Assembly (NCBI GenBank): GCA_032718475.1
Contig: JAUCBJ010005590.1
Coordinates: forward strand, 1 to 64,000
DNA length: 64,000 nucleotides
Reading direction: 5' to 3'
Origin: Nemertoderma westbladi
Taxonomy: Eukaryota > Xenacoelomorpha > Nemertodermatida > Nemertodermatidae
Part shown: positions 10,702 through 24,375 of the stretch, in pieces
How the letters are laid out: each line of letters begins with the position of its first letter
Position numbering within the stretch: the first letter of the stretch is position 1
Position numbers and translations under genes: made by a program
Notes under the pieces: model-generated
What the model was told of the DNA's origin: nothing
What the model saw: the letters and a program-made list of their open reading frames with translations, nothing else
Database searches by the model: none

Positions 10702-13700
10702 TTTTACAGTTTTATCATCTATTTACAGTGCTGAGTACATGATTTATACAGTTTTATCATCTATTTACAGCTGAGTACATGTTATATACAGTTTAATCTT
10801 CTATTTACAGTGCTGAGTACATGATTTATACAGTTTTATCTTCTATTTACAGTGCTGAGTACATGATTTATACAGTTTTATCTTCTATTTACAGTGCTGA
10901 GTTGATTTATACAGTTTAATCTTCTATTTACAGTGCTGAGTACATGATTTATACAGTTTTATCTTCTATTTACAATGCTGAGTTGATTTATACAGTTTAA
11001 TCTTCTATTTACAGTGCTGAGTACGAGTACATGATTTATACAGTTTTATCTTCTATTTACAGTGCTGAGTTGATTTGATTTATACAGTTTTATCTTCTAT
11101 TTACAGTGCTGAGTACATGATTTATACAGTTTAATCTTCTATTTACAGTGCTGAGTACATGATTTATACAGTTTTATCTTCTATTTACAGTGCTGAGTAC
11201 ATGATTTATACAGTTTTATCTTCTATTTACAGTGCTGAGTTGATTTATACAGTTTAATCTTCTATTTACAGTGCTGAGTACATGATTTATACAGTTTTAT
11301 CTTCTATTTACAATGCTGAGTTGATTTGATTTATACAGTTTTATCTTCTATTTACAGTGCTGAGTACATGATTTATACAGTTTAATCTTCTATTTACAGC
11401 TGAGTACTTGATTTATACAGTTTTATCTTCTATTTACAGTGCTGAGTACTTGATTTATACAGTTTAATCTTCTATTTACAATGCTGAGTACATGATTTAT
11501 ACAGTTTTATCATCTATTTACAGTGCTGAGTACTTGATTTATACAGTTTAATCTTCTATTTACAGTGCTGAGTACATGATTTATACAGTTTTATCTTCTA
11601 TTTACAGTGCTGAGTACATGATTTATACAGTTGTATCTTCTATTTACAGTGCTGAGTTGATTTATACAGTTTAATCTTCTATTTACAATGCTGAGTACAT
11701 GATTTATACAGTTTTATCATCTATTTACAGTGCTGAGTTGATTTGATTTATACAGTTTTATCATCTATTTACAGTGCTGAGTTGATTTGATTTATACAGT
11801 TTTATCTTCTATTTACAGTGCTGAGTACTTGATTTATACAGTTTAATCTTCTATTTACAATGCTGAGTACATGATTTATACAGTTTTATCATCTATTTAC
11901 AGTGCTGAGTACTTGATTTATACAGTTTAATCTTCTATTTACAGTGCTGAGTACATGATTTATACAGTTTTATCTTCTATTTACAGTGCTGAGTTGATTT
12001 ATACAGTTTAATCTTCTATTTACAGTGCTGAGTACGAGTACATGATTTATACAGTTTTATCTTCTATTTACAGTGCTGAGTACATGATTTATACAGTTTT
12101 ATCTTCTATTTACAGTGCTGAGTACGAGTACATGATTTATACAGTTTTATCTTCTATTTACAGTGCTGAGTTGATTTGATTTATACAGTTTTATCTTCTA
12201 TTTACAGTGCTGAGTACATGATTTATACAGTTTAATCTTCTATTTACAGTGCTGAGTACATGATTTATACAGTTTAATCTTCTATTTACAGTGCTGAGTA
12301 CATGATTTATACAGTTTTATCTTCTATTTACAGTGCTGAGTACATGATTTATACAGTTTAATCTTCTATTTACAATGCTGAGTACATGATTTATACAGTT
12401 TTATCATCTATTTACAGTGCTGAGTTGATTTGATTTATACAGTTTTATCTTCTATTTACAGTGCTGAGTACTTGATTTATACAGTTTAATCTTCTATTTA
12501 CAATGCTGAGTACATGATTTATACAGTTTTATCATCTATTTACAGTGCTGAGTACTTGATTTATACAGTTTAATCTTCTATTTACAGTGCTGAGTACATG
12601 ATTTATACAGTTTTATCTTCTATTTACAGTGCTGAGTTGATTTATACAGTTTAATCTTCTATTTACAGTGCTGAGTACGAGTACATGATTTATACAGTTT
12701 TATCTTCTATTTACAGTGCTGAGTTGATTTGATTTATACAGTTTTATCTTCTATTTACAGTGCTGAGTACATGATTTATACAGTTTAATCTTCTATTTAC
12801 AGTGCTGAGTACATGATTTATACAGTTTAATCTTCTATTTACAGTGCTGAGTACATGATTTATACAGTTTTATCTTCTATTTACAGTGCTGAGTACATGA
12901 TTTATACAGTTTAATCTTCTATTTACAATGCTGAGTACATGATTTATACAGTTTATCTTCTATTTACAGTGCTGAGTACATGATTTATACAGTTTAATCT
13001 TCTATTTACAGTGCTGAGTACATGATTTATACAGTTTTATCTTCTATTTACAGTGCTGAGTTGATTTATACAGTTTAATCTTCTATTTACAGTGCTGAGT
13101 ACGAGTACATGATTTATACAGTTTTATCTTCTATTTACAGTGCTGAGTACTTGATTTATACAGTTTAATCTTCTATTTACAGTGCTGAGTACATGATTTA
13201 TACAGTTTTATCTTCTATTTACAGTGCTGAGTTGATTTATACAGTTTAATCTTCTATTTACAGTGCTGAGTACGAGTACATGATTTATACAGTTTTATCT
13301 TCTATTTACAGTGCTGAGTTGATTTGATTTATACAGTTTTATCTTCTATTTACAGTGCTGAGTACATGATTTATACAGTTTAATCTTCTATTTACAGTGC
13401 TGAGTACATGATTTATACAGTTTAATCTTCTATTTACAGTGCTGAGTACATGATTTATACAGTTTAATCTTCTATTTACAATGCTGAGTTGATTTGATTT
13501 ATACAGTTTTATCTTCTATTTACAGCTGAGTACTTGATTTATACAGTTTTATCTTCTATTTACAGTGCTGAGTACTTGATTTATACAGTTTTATCTTCTA
13601 TTTACAGTGCTGAGTTGATTTATACAGTTTAATCTTCTATTTACAGTGCTGAGTACATGATTTATACAGTTTTATCATCTATTTACAGTGCTGAGTTGAT

Positions 13701-16700
13701 TTATACAGTTTAATCTTCTATTTACAGTGCTGAGTACGAGTACATGATTTATACAGTTTTATCTTCTATTTACAGTGCTGAGTTGATTTGATTTATACAG
13801 TTTTATCTTCTATTTACAGTGCTGAGTACATGATTTATACAGTTTAATCTTCTATTTACAGTGCTGAGTACATGATTTATACAGTTTTATCTTCTATTTA
13901 CAGTGCTGAGTACATGATTTATACAGTTTTATCATCTATTTACAGCTGAGTACTTGATTTATACAGTTTTATCTTCTATTTACAGTGCTGAGTTGATTTA
14001 TACAGTTTAATCTTCTATTTACAATGCTGAGTACATGATTTATACAGTTTTATCATCTATTTACAGTGCTGAGTTGATTTATACAGTTTAATCTTCTATT
14101 TACAGTGCTGAGTACGAGTACATGATTTATACAGTTTTATCTTCTATTTACAGTGCTGAGTTGATTTGATTTATACAGTTTTATCTTCTATTTACAGTGC
14201 TGAGTACATGATTTATACAGTTTAATCTTCTATTTACAGTGCTGAGTACATGATTTATACAGTTTTATCTTCTATTTACAGTGCTGAGTACATGATTTAT
14301 ACAGTTTAATCTTCTATTTACAATGCTGAGTACATGATTTATACAGTTTTATCATCTATTTACAGCTGAGTACTTGATTTATACAGTTTTATCTTCTATT
14401 TACAGTGCTGAGTTGATTTATACAGTTTAATCTTCTATTTACAGTGCTGAGTACATGATTTATACAGTTTTATCTTCTATTTACAATGCTGAGTTGATTT
14501 ATACAGTTTAATCTTCTATTTACAGTGCTGAGTACGAGTACATGATTTATACAGTTTTATCTTCTATTTACAGTGCTGAGTTGATTTGATTTATACAGTT
14601 TTATCTTCTATTTACAGTGCTGAGTACATGATTTATACAGTTTTATCTTCTATTTACAGTGCTGAGTACATGATTTATACAGTTTTATCTTCTATTTACA
14701 GTGCTGAGTTGATTTATACAGTTTAATCTTCTATTTACAGTGCTGAGTACATGATTTATACAGTTTTATCTTCTATTTACAATGCTGAGTTGATTTGATT
14801 TATACAGTTTTATCTTCTATTTACAGTGCTGAGTACATGATTTATACAGTTTAATCTTCTATTTACAGTGCTGAGTACATGATTTATACAGTTTTATCTT
14901 CTATTTACAATGCTGAGTTGATTTATACAGTTTTATCTTCTATTTACAGTGCTGAGTACATGATTTATACAGTTTAATCTTCTATTTACAATGCTGAGTA
15001 CATGATTTATACAGTTTTATCTTCTATTTACAGTGCTGAGTTGATTTATACAGTTTTATCTTCTATTTACAGTGCTGAGTACATGATTTATACAGTTTAA
15101 TCTTCTATTTACAGTGCTGAGTACATGATTTATACAGTTTTATCTTCTATTTACAGTGCTGAGTTGATTTATACAGTTTAATCTTCTATTTACAGTGCTG
15201 AGTACATGATTTATACAGTTTTATCTTCTATTTACAATGCTGAGTTGATTTGATTTATACAGTTTTATCTTCTATTTACAGTGCTGAGTACATGATTTAT
15301 ACAGTTTAATCTTCTATTTACAGTGCTGAGTACATGATTTATACAGTTTTATCTTCTATTTACAATGCTGAGTTGATTTATACAGTTTTATCTTCTATTT
15401 ACAGTGCTGAGTACATGATTTATACAGTTTAATCTTCTATTTACAATGCTGAGTACATGATTTATACAGTTTTATCTTCTATTTACAGTGCTGAGTACAT
15501 GATTTATACAGTTTTATCTTCTATTTACAGTGCTGAGTACATGATTTATACAGTTTTATCTTCTATTTACAGTGCTGAGTACATGATTTATACAGTTTTA
15601 TCTTCTATTTACAGTGCTGAGTACATGATTTATACAGTTTAATCTTCTATTTACAGTGCTGAGTACATGATTTATACAGTTTTATCTTCTATTTACAGTG
15701 CTGAGTATGATTTATACAGTTTAATCTTCTATTTACAGTGCTGAGTACATGATTTATACAGTTTTATCTTCTATTTACAGTGCTGAGTTGACTTGATTTA
15801 TACAGTTTTATCTTCTATTTACAGTGCTGAGTACATGATTTATACAGTTTAATCTTCTATTTACAGTGCTGAGTACATGATTTATACAGTTTTATCTTCT
15901 ATTTACAGTGCTGAGTACATGATTTATACAGTTTTATCTTCTATTTACAGTGCTGAGTTGATTTATACAGTTTAATCTTCTATTTACAGTGCTGAGTACA
16001 TGATTTATACAGTTTTATCTTCTATTTACAATGCTGAGTTGATTTGATTTATACAGTTTTATCTTCTATTTACAGTGCTGAGTACATGATTTATACAGTT
16101 TAATCTTCTATTTACAGTGCTGAGTTGATTTATACAGTTTAATCTTCTATTTACAATGCTGAGTACATGATTTATACAGTTTTATCTTCTATTTACAGTG
16201 CTGAGTACATGATTTATACAGTTTTATCTTCTATTTACAGTGCTGAGTTGATTGATTTATACAGTTTTATCTTCTATTTACAGTGCTGAGTACATGATTT
16301 ATACAGTTTAATCTTCTATTTACAGTGCTGAGTATGATTTATACAGTTTAATCTTCTATTTACAGTGCTGAGTACATGATTTATACAGTTTTATCTTCTA
16401 TTTACAGTGCTGAGTATGATTTATACAGTTTTATCTTCTATTTACAGTGCTGAGTACATGATTTATACAGTTTAATCTTCTATTTACAGTGCTGAGTTGA
16501 TTTGATTTATACAGTTTTATCTTCTATTTACAGTGCTGAGTACATGATTTATACAGTTTAATCTTCTATTTACAGTGCTGAGTACATGATTTATACAGTT
16601 TTATCTTCTATTTACAGTGCTGAGTACATGATTTATACAGTTTTATCTTCTATTTACAATGCTGAGTTGATTTGATTTATACAGTTTTATCTTCTATTTA

Positions 16701-19700
16701 CAGTGCTGAGTACATGATTTATACAGTTTAATCTTCTATTTACAGTGCTGAGTACATGATTTATACAGTTTTATCTTCTATTTACAGTGCTGAGTACATG
16801 ATTTATACAGTTTTATCTTCTATTTACAGTGCTGAGTACATGATTTATACAGTTTAATCTTCTATTTACAATGCTGAGTTGATTTGATTTATACAGTTTT
16901 ATCTTCTATTTACAGTGCTGAGTTGATTTGATTTATACAGTTTTATCTTCTATTTACAGTGCTGAGTACATGATTTATACAGTTTTATCTTCTATTTACA
17001 GTGCTGAGTACATGATTTATACAGTTTAATCTTCTATTTACAATGCTGAGTTGATTTGATTTATACAGTTTAATCTTCTATTTACAATGCTGAGTTGATT
17101 TGATTTATACAGTTTAATCTTCTATTTACAGTGCTGAGTACATGATTTATACAGTTTTATCTTCTATTTACAGTGCTGAGTACATGATTTATACAGTTTT
17201 ATCTTCTATTTACAGTGCTGAGTACATGATTTATACAGTTTAATCTTCTATTTACAGTGCTGAGTACATGATTTATACAGTTTTATCTTCTATTTACAGT
17301 GCTGAGTACATGATTTATACAGTTTTATCTTCTATTTACAGTGCTGAGTATGATTTATACAGTTTAATCTTCTATTTACAGTGCTGAGTACATGATTTAT
17401 ACAGTTTTATCTTCTATTTACAATGCTGAGTTGATTTGATTTATACAGTTTTATCTTCTATTTACAGTGCTGAGTACATGATTTATACAGTTTTATCTTC
17501 TATTTACAGTGCTGAGTATGATTTATACAGTTTAATCTTCTATTTACAGTGCTGAGTACATGATTTATACAGTTTTATCTTCTATTTACAGTGCTGAGTA
17601 CATGATTTATACAGTTTTATCTTCTATTTACAGTGCTGAGTACATGATTTATACAGTTTTATCTTCTATTTACAGTGCTGAGTACATGATTTATACAGTT
17701 TAATCTTCTATTTACAGTGCTGAGTACATGATTTATACAGTTTAATCTTCTATTTACAGTGCTGAGTTGATTTGATTTATACAGTTTTATCTTCTATTTA
17801 CAGTGCTGAGTACATGATTTATACAGTTTAATCTTCTATTTACAGTGCTGAGTACATGATTTATACAGTTTTATCTTCTATTTACAGTGCTGAGTACATG
17901 ATTTATACAGTTTTATCTTCTATTTACAATGCTGAGTTGATTTGATTTATACAGTTTTATCTTCTATTTACAGTGCTGAGTACATGATTTATACAGTTTA
18001 ATCTTCTATTTACAGTGCTGAGTACATGATTTATACAGTTTTATCTTCTATTTACAGTGCTGAGTACATGATTTATACAGTTTTATCTTCTATTTACAGT
18101 GCTGAGTACATGATTTATACAGTTTAATCTTCTATTTACAATGCTGAGTTGATTTGATTTATACAGTTTTATCTTCTATTTACAGTGCTGAGTTGATTTG
18201 ATTTATACAGTTTTATCTTCTATTTACAGTGCTGAGTACATGATTTATACAGTTTTATCTTCTATTTACAGTGCTGAGTACATGATTTATACAGTTTAAT
18301 CTTCTATTTACAATGCTGAGTTGATTTGATTTATACAGTTTAATCTTCTATTTACAATGCTGAGTTGATTTGATTTATACAGTTTAATCTTCTATTTACA
18401 GTGCTGAGTACATGATTTATACAGTTTTATCTTCTATTTACAGTGCTGAGTACATGATTTATACAGTTTAATCTTCTATTTACAATGCTGAGTTGATTTG
18501 ATTTATACAGTTTTATCTTCTATTTACAGTGCTGAGTACATGATTTATACAGTTTAATCTTCTATTTACAGTGCTGAGTACATGATTTATACAGTTTTAT
18601 CTTCTATTTACAGTGCTGAGTACATGATTTATACAGTTTTATCTTCTATTTACAATGCTGAGTTGATTTGATTTATACAGTTTTATCTTCTATTTACAGT
18701 GCTGAGTACATGATTTATACAGTTTAATCTTCTATTTACAGTGCTGAGTACTTGATTTATACAGTTTAATCTTCTATTTACAGTGCTGAGTACATGATTT
18801 ATACAGTTTTATCTTCTATTTACAGTGCTGAGTTGATTTATACAGTTTTATCTTCTATTTACAGTGCTGAGTACATGATTTATACAGTTTTATCTTCTAT
18901 TTACAGTGCTGAGTACATGATTTATACAGTTTTATCTTCTATTTACAGTGCTGAGTACATGATTTATACAGTTTTATCTTCTATTTACAATGCTGAGTTG
19001 ATTTGATTTATACAGTTTTATCTTCTATTTACAGTGCTGAGTACATGATTTATACAGTTTAATCTTCTATTTACAGTGCTGAGTACATGATTTATACAGT
19101 TTTATCTTCTATTTACAATGCTGAGTTGATTTGATTTATACAGTTTTATCTTCTATTTACAGTGCTGAGTACATGATTTATACAGTTTTATCTTCTATTT
19201 ACAGTGCTGAGTTGATTTATACAGTTTTATCATCTATTTACAGTGCTGAGTACATGATTTATACAGTTTTATCTTCTATTTACAGTGCTGAGTACATGAT
19301 TTATACAGTTTTATCTTCTATTTACAATGCTGAGTTGATTTGATTTATACAGTTTTATCTTCTATTTACAGTGCTGAGTACATGATTTATACAGTTTAAT
19401 CTTCTATTTACAGTGCTGAGTATATGATTTATACAGTTTTATCTTCTATTTACAATGCTGAGTTGATTTGATTTATACAGTTTTATCTTCTATTTACAGT
19501 GCTGAGTACATGATTTATACAGTTTAATCTTCTATTTACAGTGCTGAGTACATGATTTATACAGTTTTATCTTCTATTTACAATGCTGAGTTGATTTGAT
19601 TTATACAGTTTTATCTTCTATTTACAGTGCTGAGTACATGATTTATACAGTTTTATCTTCTATTTACAATGCTGAGTTGATTTGATTTATACAGTTTTAT

Positions 19701-21014
19701 CTTCTATTTACAGTGCTGAGTACATGATTTATACAGTTTAATCTTCTATTTACAGTGCTGAGTACTTGATTTATACAGTTTTATCTTCTATTTACATGCT
19801 GAGTACTTGATTTATACAGTTTAATCTTCTATTTACAGTGCTGAGTACATGATTTATACAGTTGTATCTTCTATTTACAGTGCTGAGTTGATTTATACAG
19901 TTTAATCTTCTATTTACAGTGCTGAGTACATGATTTATACAGTTTAATCTTCTATTTACAGTGCTGAGTACATGATTTATACAGTTTTATCTTCTATTTA
20001 CAGTGCTGAGTTGATTTATACAGTTTAATCTTCTATTTACAGTGCTGAGTACATGATTTATACAGTTTAATCTTCTATTTACAGTGCTGAGTACATGATT
20101 TATACAGTTTTATCTTATATTTACAGTGCTGAGTTGATTTATACAGTTTAATCTTCTATTTACAGTGCTGAGTACATGATTTATACAGTTTAATCTTCTA
20201 TTTACAGTGCTGAGTACATGATTTATACAGTTTTATCTTCTACTTACACTGCTGAGTACATGATTTATACAGTTTAATCTTCTATTTACAGTGCTGAGTA
20301 CATGATTTATACAGTTTTATCTTCTATTTACAGTGCTGAGTTGATTTATACAGTTTAATCTTCTATTTACAGTGCTGAGTACATGATTTATACAGTTTAA
20401 TCTTCTATTTACAGTGCTGAGTACATGATTTATACAGTTTTATCTTCTATTTACAGTGCTGAGTTGATTTATACAGTTTAATCTTCTATTTACAGTGCTG
20501 AGTACATGATTTATACAGTTTTATCTTCTATTTACAGTGCTGAGTACATGATTTATACAGTTTTATCTTCTATTTACAGTGCTGAGTACATGATTTATAC
20601 AGTTTTATCTTCTATTTACAGTGCTGAGTTGATTTATACAGTTTAATCTTCTATTTACAGTGCTGAGTACATGATTTATACAGTTTAATCTTCTATTTAC
20701 AGTGCTGAGTACATGATTTATACAGTTTTATCTTCTATTTACAGTGCTGAGTTGATTTATACAGTTTAATCTTCTATTTACAGTGCTGAGTACATGATTT
20801 ATACAGTTTTATCTTCTATTTACAGTGCTGAGTACATGATTTATACAGTTTTATCTTCTATTTACAGTGCTGAGTTGATTTATACAGTTTAATCTTCTAT
20901 TTACAGTGCTGAGTACATGATTTATACAGTTTAATCTTCTATTTACAGTGCTGAGTACATACAGTTTTATCTTCTATTTACAGTGCTGAGTACATGATTT
21001 ATACAGTTTTATCT
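10702..21014. repeat. 10.3-kb satellite of ~42-bp units filling CBP intron 10
   Basis: Roughly 245 head-to-tail copies, plus-strand core ATTTATACAGTTTTATCTTC then TATTTACAGTGCTGAGTACATG, usually 42 bp. Length variants exist: GAGTTGATTTATAC (39 bp), GAGTTGATTTGATTTATAC (44 bp) and GAGTACGAGTACATG (48 bp). A TTTTATC/TTTAATC alternation marks sub-families. Frames such as MIYTVLSSIYSAEY arise only because 42 is divisible by three and are not genes. A block at about 16,435-17,190 recurs at about 17,705-18,460 with a constant 1,270-bp offset and no difference noticed. The array occupies nearly the whole intron between exons 10 and 11. On the CBP strand many units contain ATTAAA. Confidence 0.97.
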
Positions 21015-21357
21015 CAAAATACCGCGCATGTTAAGATTGCCAGGTTTTTCACTTTTCGGTGGAAATTTTATTGGAATTTTATATGAAGAATTTGTATTTT
21101 TAAATTTCTCCTAATTAAGTGTTTTAAAGCGCGTATTTCTATCTTATAACCTGTACAAATACTATCATGTACATAATATAAATATAGAGTAGAAAAGTAC
21201 ACAAAAGCATCGAAGTAAAATAAGTTTGGACCTAATATTAATAAATTCCATCCACGAAGTCAGAAGCTGTAGCAAAATTTTGCGTTTGCAATACCCAGTC
21301 CAGTACCGATACAGTCTGGTGGGAACTAGTAATTACTATGATAAAGATAAGTCTCAC
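21015..21357. repeat. Intron 10 flank with copy of a dispersed element
   Basis: About 21,030-21,170 resembles 46,610-46,745 in intron 2. Shared blocks include GGAATTTTATAT followed by GAAGAATTTG, AATTAAGTGTTTTA and TTATAACCTGTA. The intron 2 copy has terminal inverted repeats, so this is probably a partial, older copy of the same MITE. The rest to the donor at 21,357 is unremarkable. Confidence 0.6.
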
Positions 21358-21495
21358 CTGACTCATTGGGTAGCACTTTAAACAAAGGAAATACTTGTCG
21401 TACGGTATGTTAAGCCGGTTGCCTGGGTTATGGAATGCATAGTAGGTTGAACCGGGAGGTATTGGGCACACGTTTGGGCTATAACAATAAATTAT
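21358..21495 (-). CDS. CREBBP: CBP/p300 exon 10: RING domain segment
   Basis: 138 bp, residues 956-1,001, phase 0 at both ends. The acceptor is TTTTTTTGCAG before 21,495 and the donor CAG|GTGAGA at 21,357. The translation YCYSPNVCPIPPG...TYYAF...KYFLCLKC aligns to the half of the CBP RING that in vertebrates reads CCYGKQLCTIPRD...YYSY...FCEKC. The zinc-ligand cysteines are present. The stretch between YYAF and FLCLKC (HNPGNRLNIPYDKY) is about 7 residues longer than in vertebrates, and the segment is clearly more divergent than the bromodomain or HAT. It joins exon 11 as PMSQ|GDSIMVGDD, matching the known order. Confidence 0.9.
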
Positions 21496-21619
21496 CTGCA
21501 AAAAAACAATATCATAAAAATAATAAAAATTTAATAAGAAACTGAAATTAAATTTTATTTGCAAACATTATTTACTCACTAAAATAATACTTCTGGAAAT
21601 TAGTTAAGTAAATGTAATG

Positions 21620-21643
21620 GGGGGGGGGGGGGGGGGGGGGGGG
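21620..21643. repeat. Poly-G run (about 24 nt)
   Basis: An uninterrupted G homopolymer in intron 9. A C-rich run follows at about 21,866-21,876. The length may be unreliable in assembly. Confidence 0.85.
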
Positions 21644-22008
21644 ACTGGACACAACTCCATCTTGGCGAAATAATATCCCGCCTCAATGTTAAATTCGCAA
21701 TTTAGGGAAAGGAGCAGGTTAGGCCTACAGTGGCACGTTATTTTAACCAAAACAATAAACTAAACACAATAGAACAGGTTACAGTTTTATTTTTGAGAGT
21801 AATCAACTGTTATTTGCGTCCAATTTCCCCTGGAGAGGGATGAATTATTATTGCGTCCAGTTCCCCCCCCCCCCCTGTCTGAATTAATTATCCCCCTCTG
21901 AATTAATTATACCAAGCATCATAAATAAATATTGTATCATCATGTCGCTATTATTTGTGATAGAAGGTCTTTCTTTTAGCGCTGAAACTTAAGGATTTAT
22001 GATTTTTA

Positions 22009-23483
22009 AGGTTTGCCGCATCAGCATCGTAAGTAAGTAGATTTGCCGCATGGGTCTGTGGGTCAATAGGTTTTCTGCGTGGGTATGTGCGCCAATAGGT
22101 TTGCTGCATGGGTCTGTGGGAAATAGGTTTGCTGCATGGGTGTGTTGGCCAGTATATTTTCCGAATGGGTTTGTGTGCCAGTAGATTTGCCACATGGGGA
22201 TGTCGGCCAGTCGATTTTCCGGATGGGTTTGTGTGCCAGTAGATTTGTGAATGAGTTCAGTGAGTCAGTAGATTTGCCGAATGAGTTCCGTGAGTCAGTA
22301 GATTTGCCGCATGTGTCTGTGGGCCAGTAGATTTGCCGCATGGGTCTGTGGGTCAATAGGTTTTCTGCGTGGGTATGTGCGCCAATAGGTTTGCTGCATG
22401 GGTCTGTGGGAAATAGGTTTGCTGCATGGATGTGTTGGCCAGTATATTTTCCGAATGGGTTTGTGTGCCAGTAGATTTGCCACATGGGGATGTCGGCCAG
22501 TCGATTTTCCGGATGGGTTTGTGTGCCAGTAGATTTGTGAATGAGTTCAGTGAGTCAGTAGATTTGCCGAATGAGTTCCGTGAGTCAGTAGATTTGCCGC
22601 ATGTGTCTGTGGGCCAGTAGATTTGCCGCATGGGTCTGTGGGTCAATAGGTTTTCTGCGTGGGTATGTGCGCCAATAGGTTTGCTGCATGGGTCTGTGGG
22701 AAATAGGTTTGCTGCATGGGTGTGTTGGCCAGTATATTTTCCGAATGGGTTTGTGTGCCAGTAGATTTGCCACATGGGGATGTCGGCCAGTCGATTTTCC
22801 GGATGGGTTTGTGTGCCAGTAGATTTGTGAATGAGTTCAGTGAGTCAGTAGATTTGCCGAATGAGTTCCGTGAGTCAGTAGATTTGCCGCATGTGTCTGT
22901 GGGCCAGTAGATTTGCCGCATGGGTCTGTGGGTCAATAGGTTTTCTGCGTGGGTATGTGCGCCAATAGGTTTGCTGCATGGGTCTGTGGGAAATAGGTTT
23001 GCTGCATGGGTGTGTTGGCCAGTATATTTTCCGAATGGGTTTGTGTGCCAGTAGATTTGCCACATGGGGATGTCGGCCAGTCGATTTTCCGGATGGGTTT
23101 GTGTGCCAGTAGATTTGTGAATGAGTTCAGTGAGTCAGTAGATTTGCCGAATGAGTTCCGTGAGTCAGTAGATTTGCCGCATGTGTCTGTGGGCCAGTAG
23201 ATTTGCCGCATGGGTTTGTGGGCCAATAGGTTTGCTGCATGTGTTTGTGGGCCAATAGGTTTGCCGAATGAGCTCCGTGAGTCAGTAGATTTGCAGCATG
23301 TGTCTGTGGGCCAGTAGATTTGCCGCATGGGTTTGTGGGCCAATCGGTTTGATGAATGGGTGTGTGGGCCAGTAGATTTTCCGAATGGGTTTGTGTGCCA
23401 GTAGATTTGTCGAATGAGCTCCGTGAGTCAGTAGAATTGCCACATGGGTCTGTGGGCCAGTAGATTTTCCGAATGGGTTTGTG
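22009..23483. repeat. 29-bp satellite in intron 9, part 1, with 290-bp higher-order repeat
   Basis: The basic unit is 29 bp, plus-strand core GATTTGCCGCATGGGTTTGT followed by GGGCCAGTA. Between about 22,034 and 23,210 ten variant units form a block of 290 bp, repeated about four times. Equivalent points fall at 22,063, 22,353, 22,643 and 22,933. Copies are nearly identical; one clear difference is GCATGGGTGTG versus GCATGGATGTG near 22,428. Every frame is nearly open, giving false ORFs such as MANLLAHKPIRKIYW. No gene is supported. Confidence 0.95.
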
Positions 23484-23485
23484 AG

Positions 23486-24374
23486 CACCGGTACGGTACT
23501 GAGGGGACAGCACTGGTACGGTACTGAGGGGACAGCACTGGTACGGTACTGAGGGGACAGCACTGGTACGGTACTGTGGGGACAGCACTGGTACGGTACT
23601 GAGGGGACAGCACTGGTACGGTACTGAGGGGACAGCACTGGTACGGTACTGAGGGGACAGCACTGGTACGGTACTGAGGGGACAGCACTGGTACGGTACT
23701 GAGGGGACAGCACTGGTACGGTACTGAGGGGACAGCACTGGTACGGTACTGAGGGGACAGCACTGGTACGGTACTGAGGGGACAGCACTGGTACGGTACT
23801 GAGGGGACAGTACTGGTACGGTACTGAGGGACAGCACTGGTACGGTACTGAGGGCACAGCACTGGTACGGTACTGAGGGGACAGCACTGGTACTGTACTG
23901 AGGGGACAACACTGGTACGGTACTGAAGGCACAGCACTGATACGGTACTGAGGGGACAGCACTGGTACGGTACTGAGGGGACAGCACTGGTACGGTACTG
24001 AGGGGACAGCACTGGTACGGTACTGAGGGGACAGCACTGGTACGGTACTGAGGGGACAGCACTGGTACGGTACTGAGGGGACAGCACTGGTACGGTACTG
24101 AGGGACAGCACTGGTACGTTACTGAGGGGACAGCACTGGTACGGTACTGAGGGGACAGCACTGGTACGGTACTGAGGGGACAGTACTGGTACGGTACTGA
24201 GGGGACAGCACTGGTACGGTACTGAGGGGACGGCACTGGTACGGTACTGGGGGGACGGCACTGGTACGGTACTGAGGGGACAGCACTGGTACGGTACTGA
24301 GGGGACAGCACTGGTACGGTACTGAGGGGACAGCACTGGTACGGTACTGAGGGGACAGCACTGGTACGGTACGC
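23486..24374. repeat. 25-bp minisatellite interrupting the 29-bp array
   Basis: About 35 tandem copies of a 25-bp unit (GGTACGGTACTGAGGGGACA and neighbours). Because 25 is not a multiple of 3, three units give a 25-residue repeat and all three minus frames stay open for up to about 420 codons. The repeat explains this openness; it is not a gene. Point variants such as GGACAGTACTGG and GGACGGCACTGG mark sub-families. Confidence 0.95.
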
Positions 24375-24375
24375 A

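Noticed and set aside
15457-19343. Plus-strand ORFs with MIYTVLSSIYSAEY repeats
   Set aside because: The 42-bp satellite unit happens to lack stops in one frame when only certain variants are adjacent; neighbouring TTTAATC variants introduce stops.
10702-21014. Repeated 3' splice-site look-alikes (TCTTCTATTTACAG) in the 42-bp array
   Set aside because: They are on the plus strand, antisense to CBP, and there is no plus-strand gene here, so no splicing role is supported.
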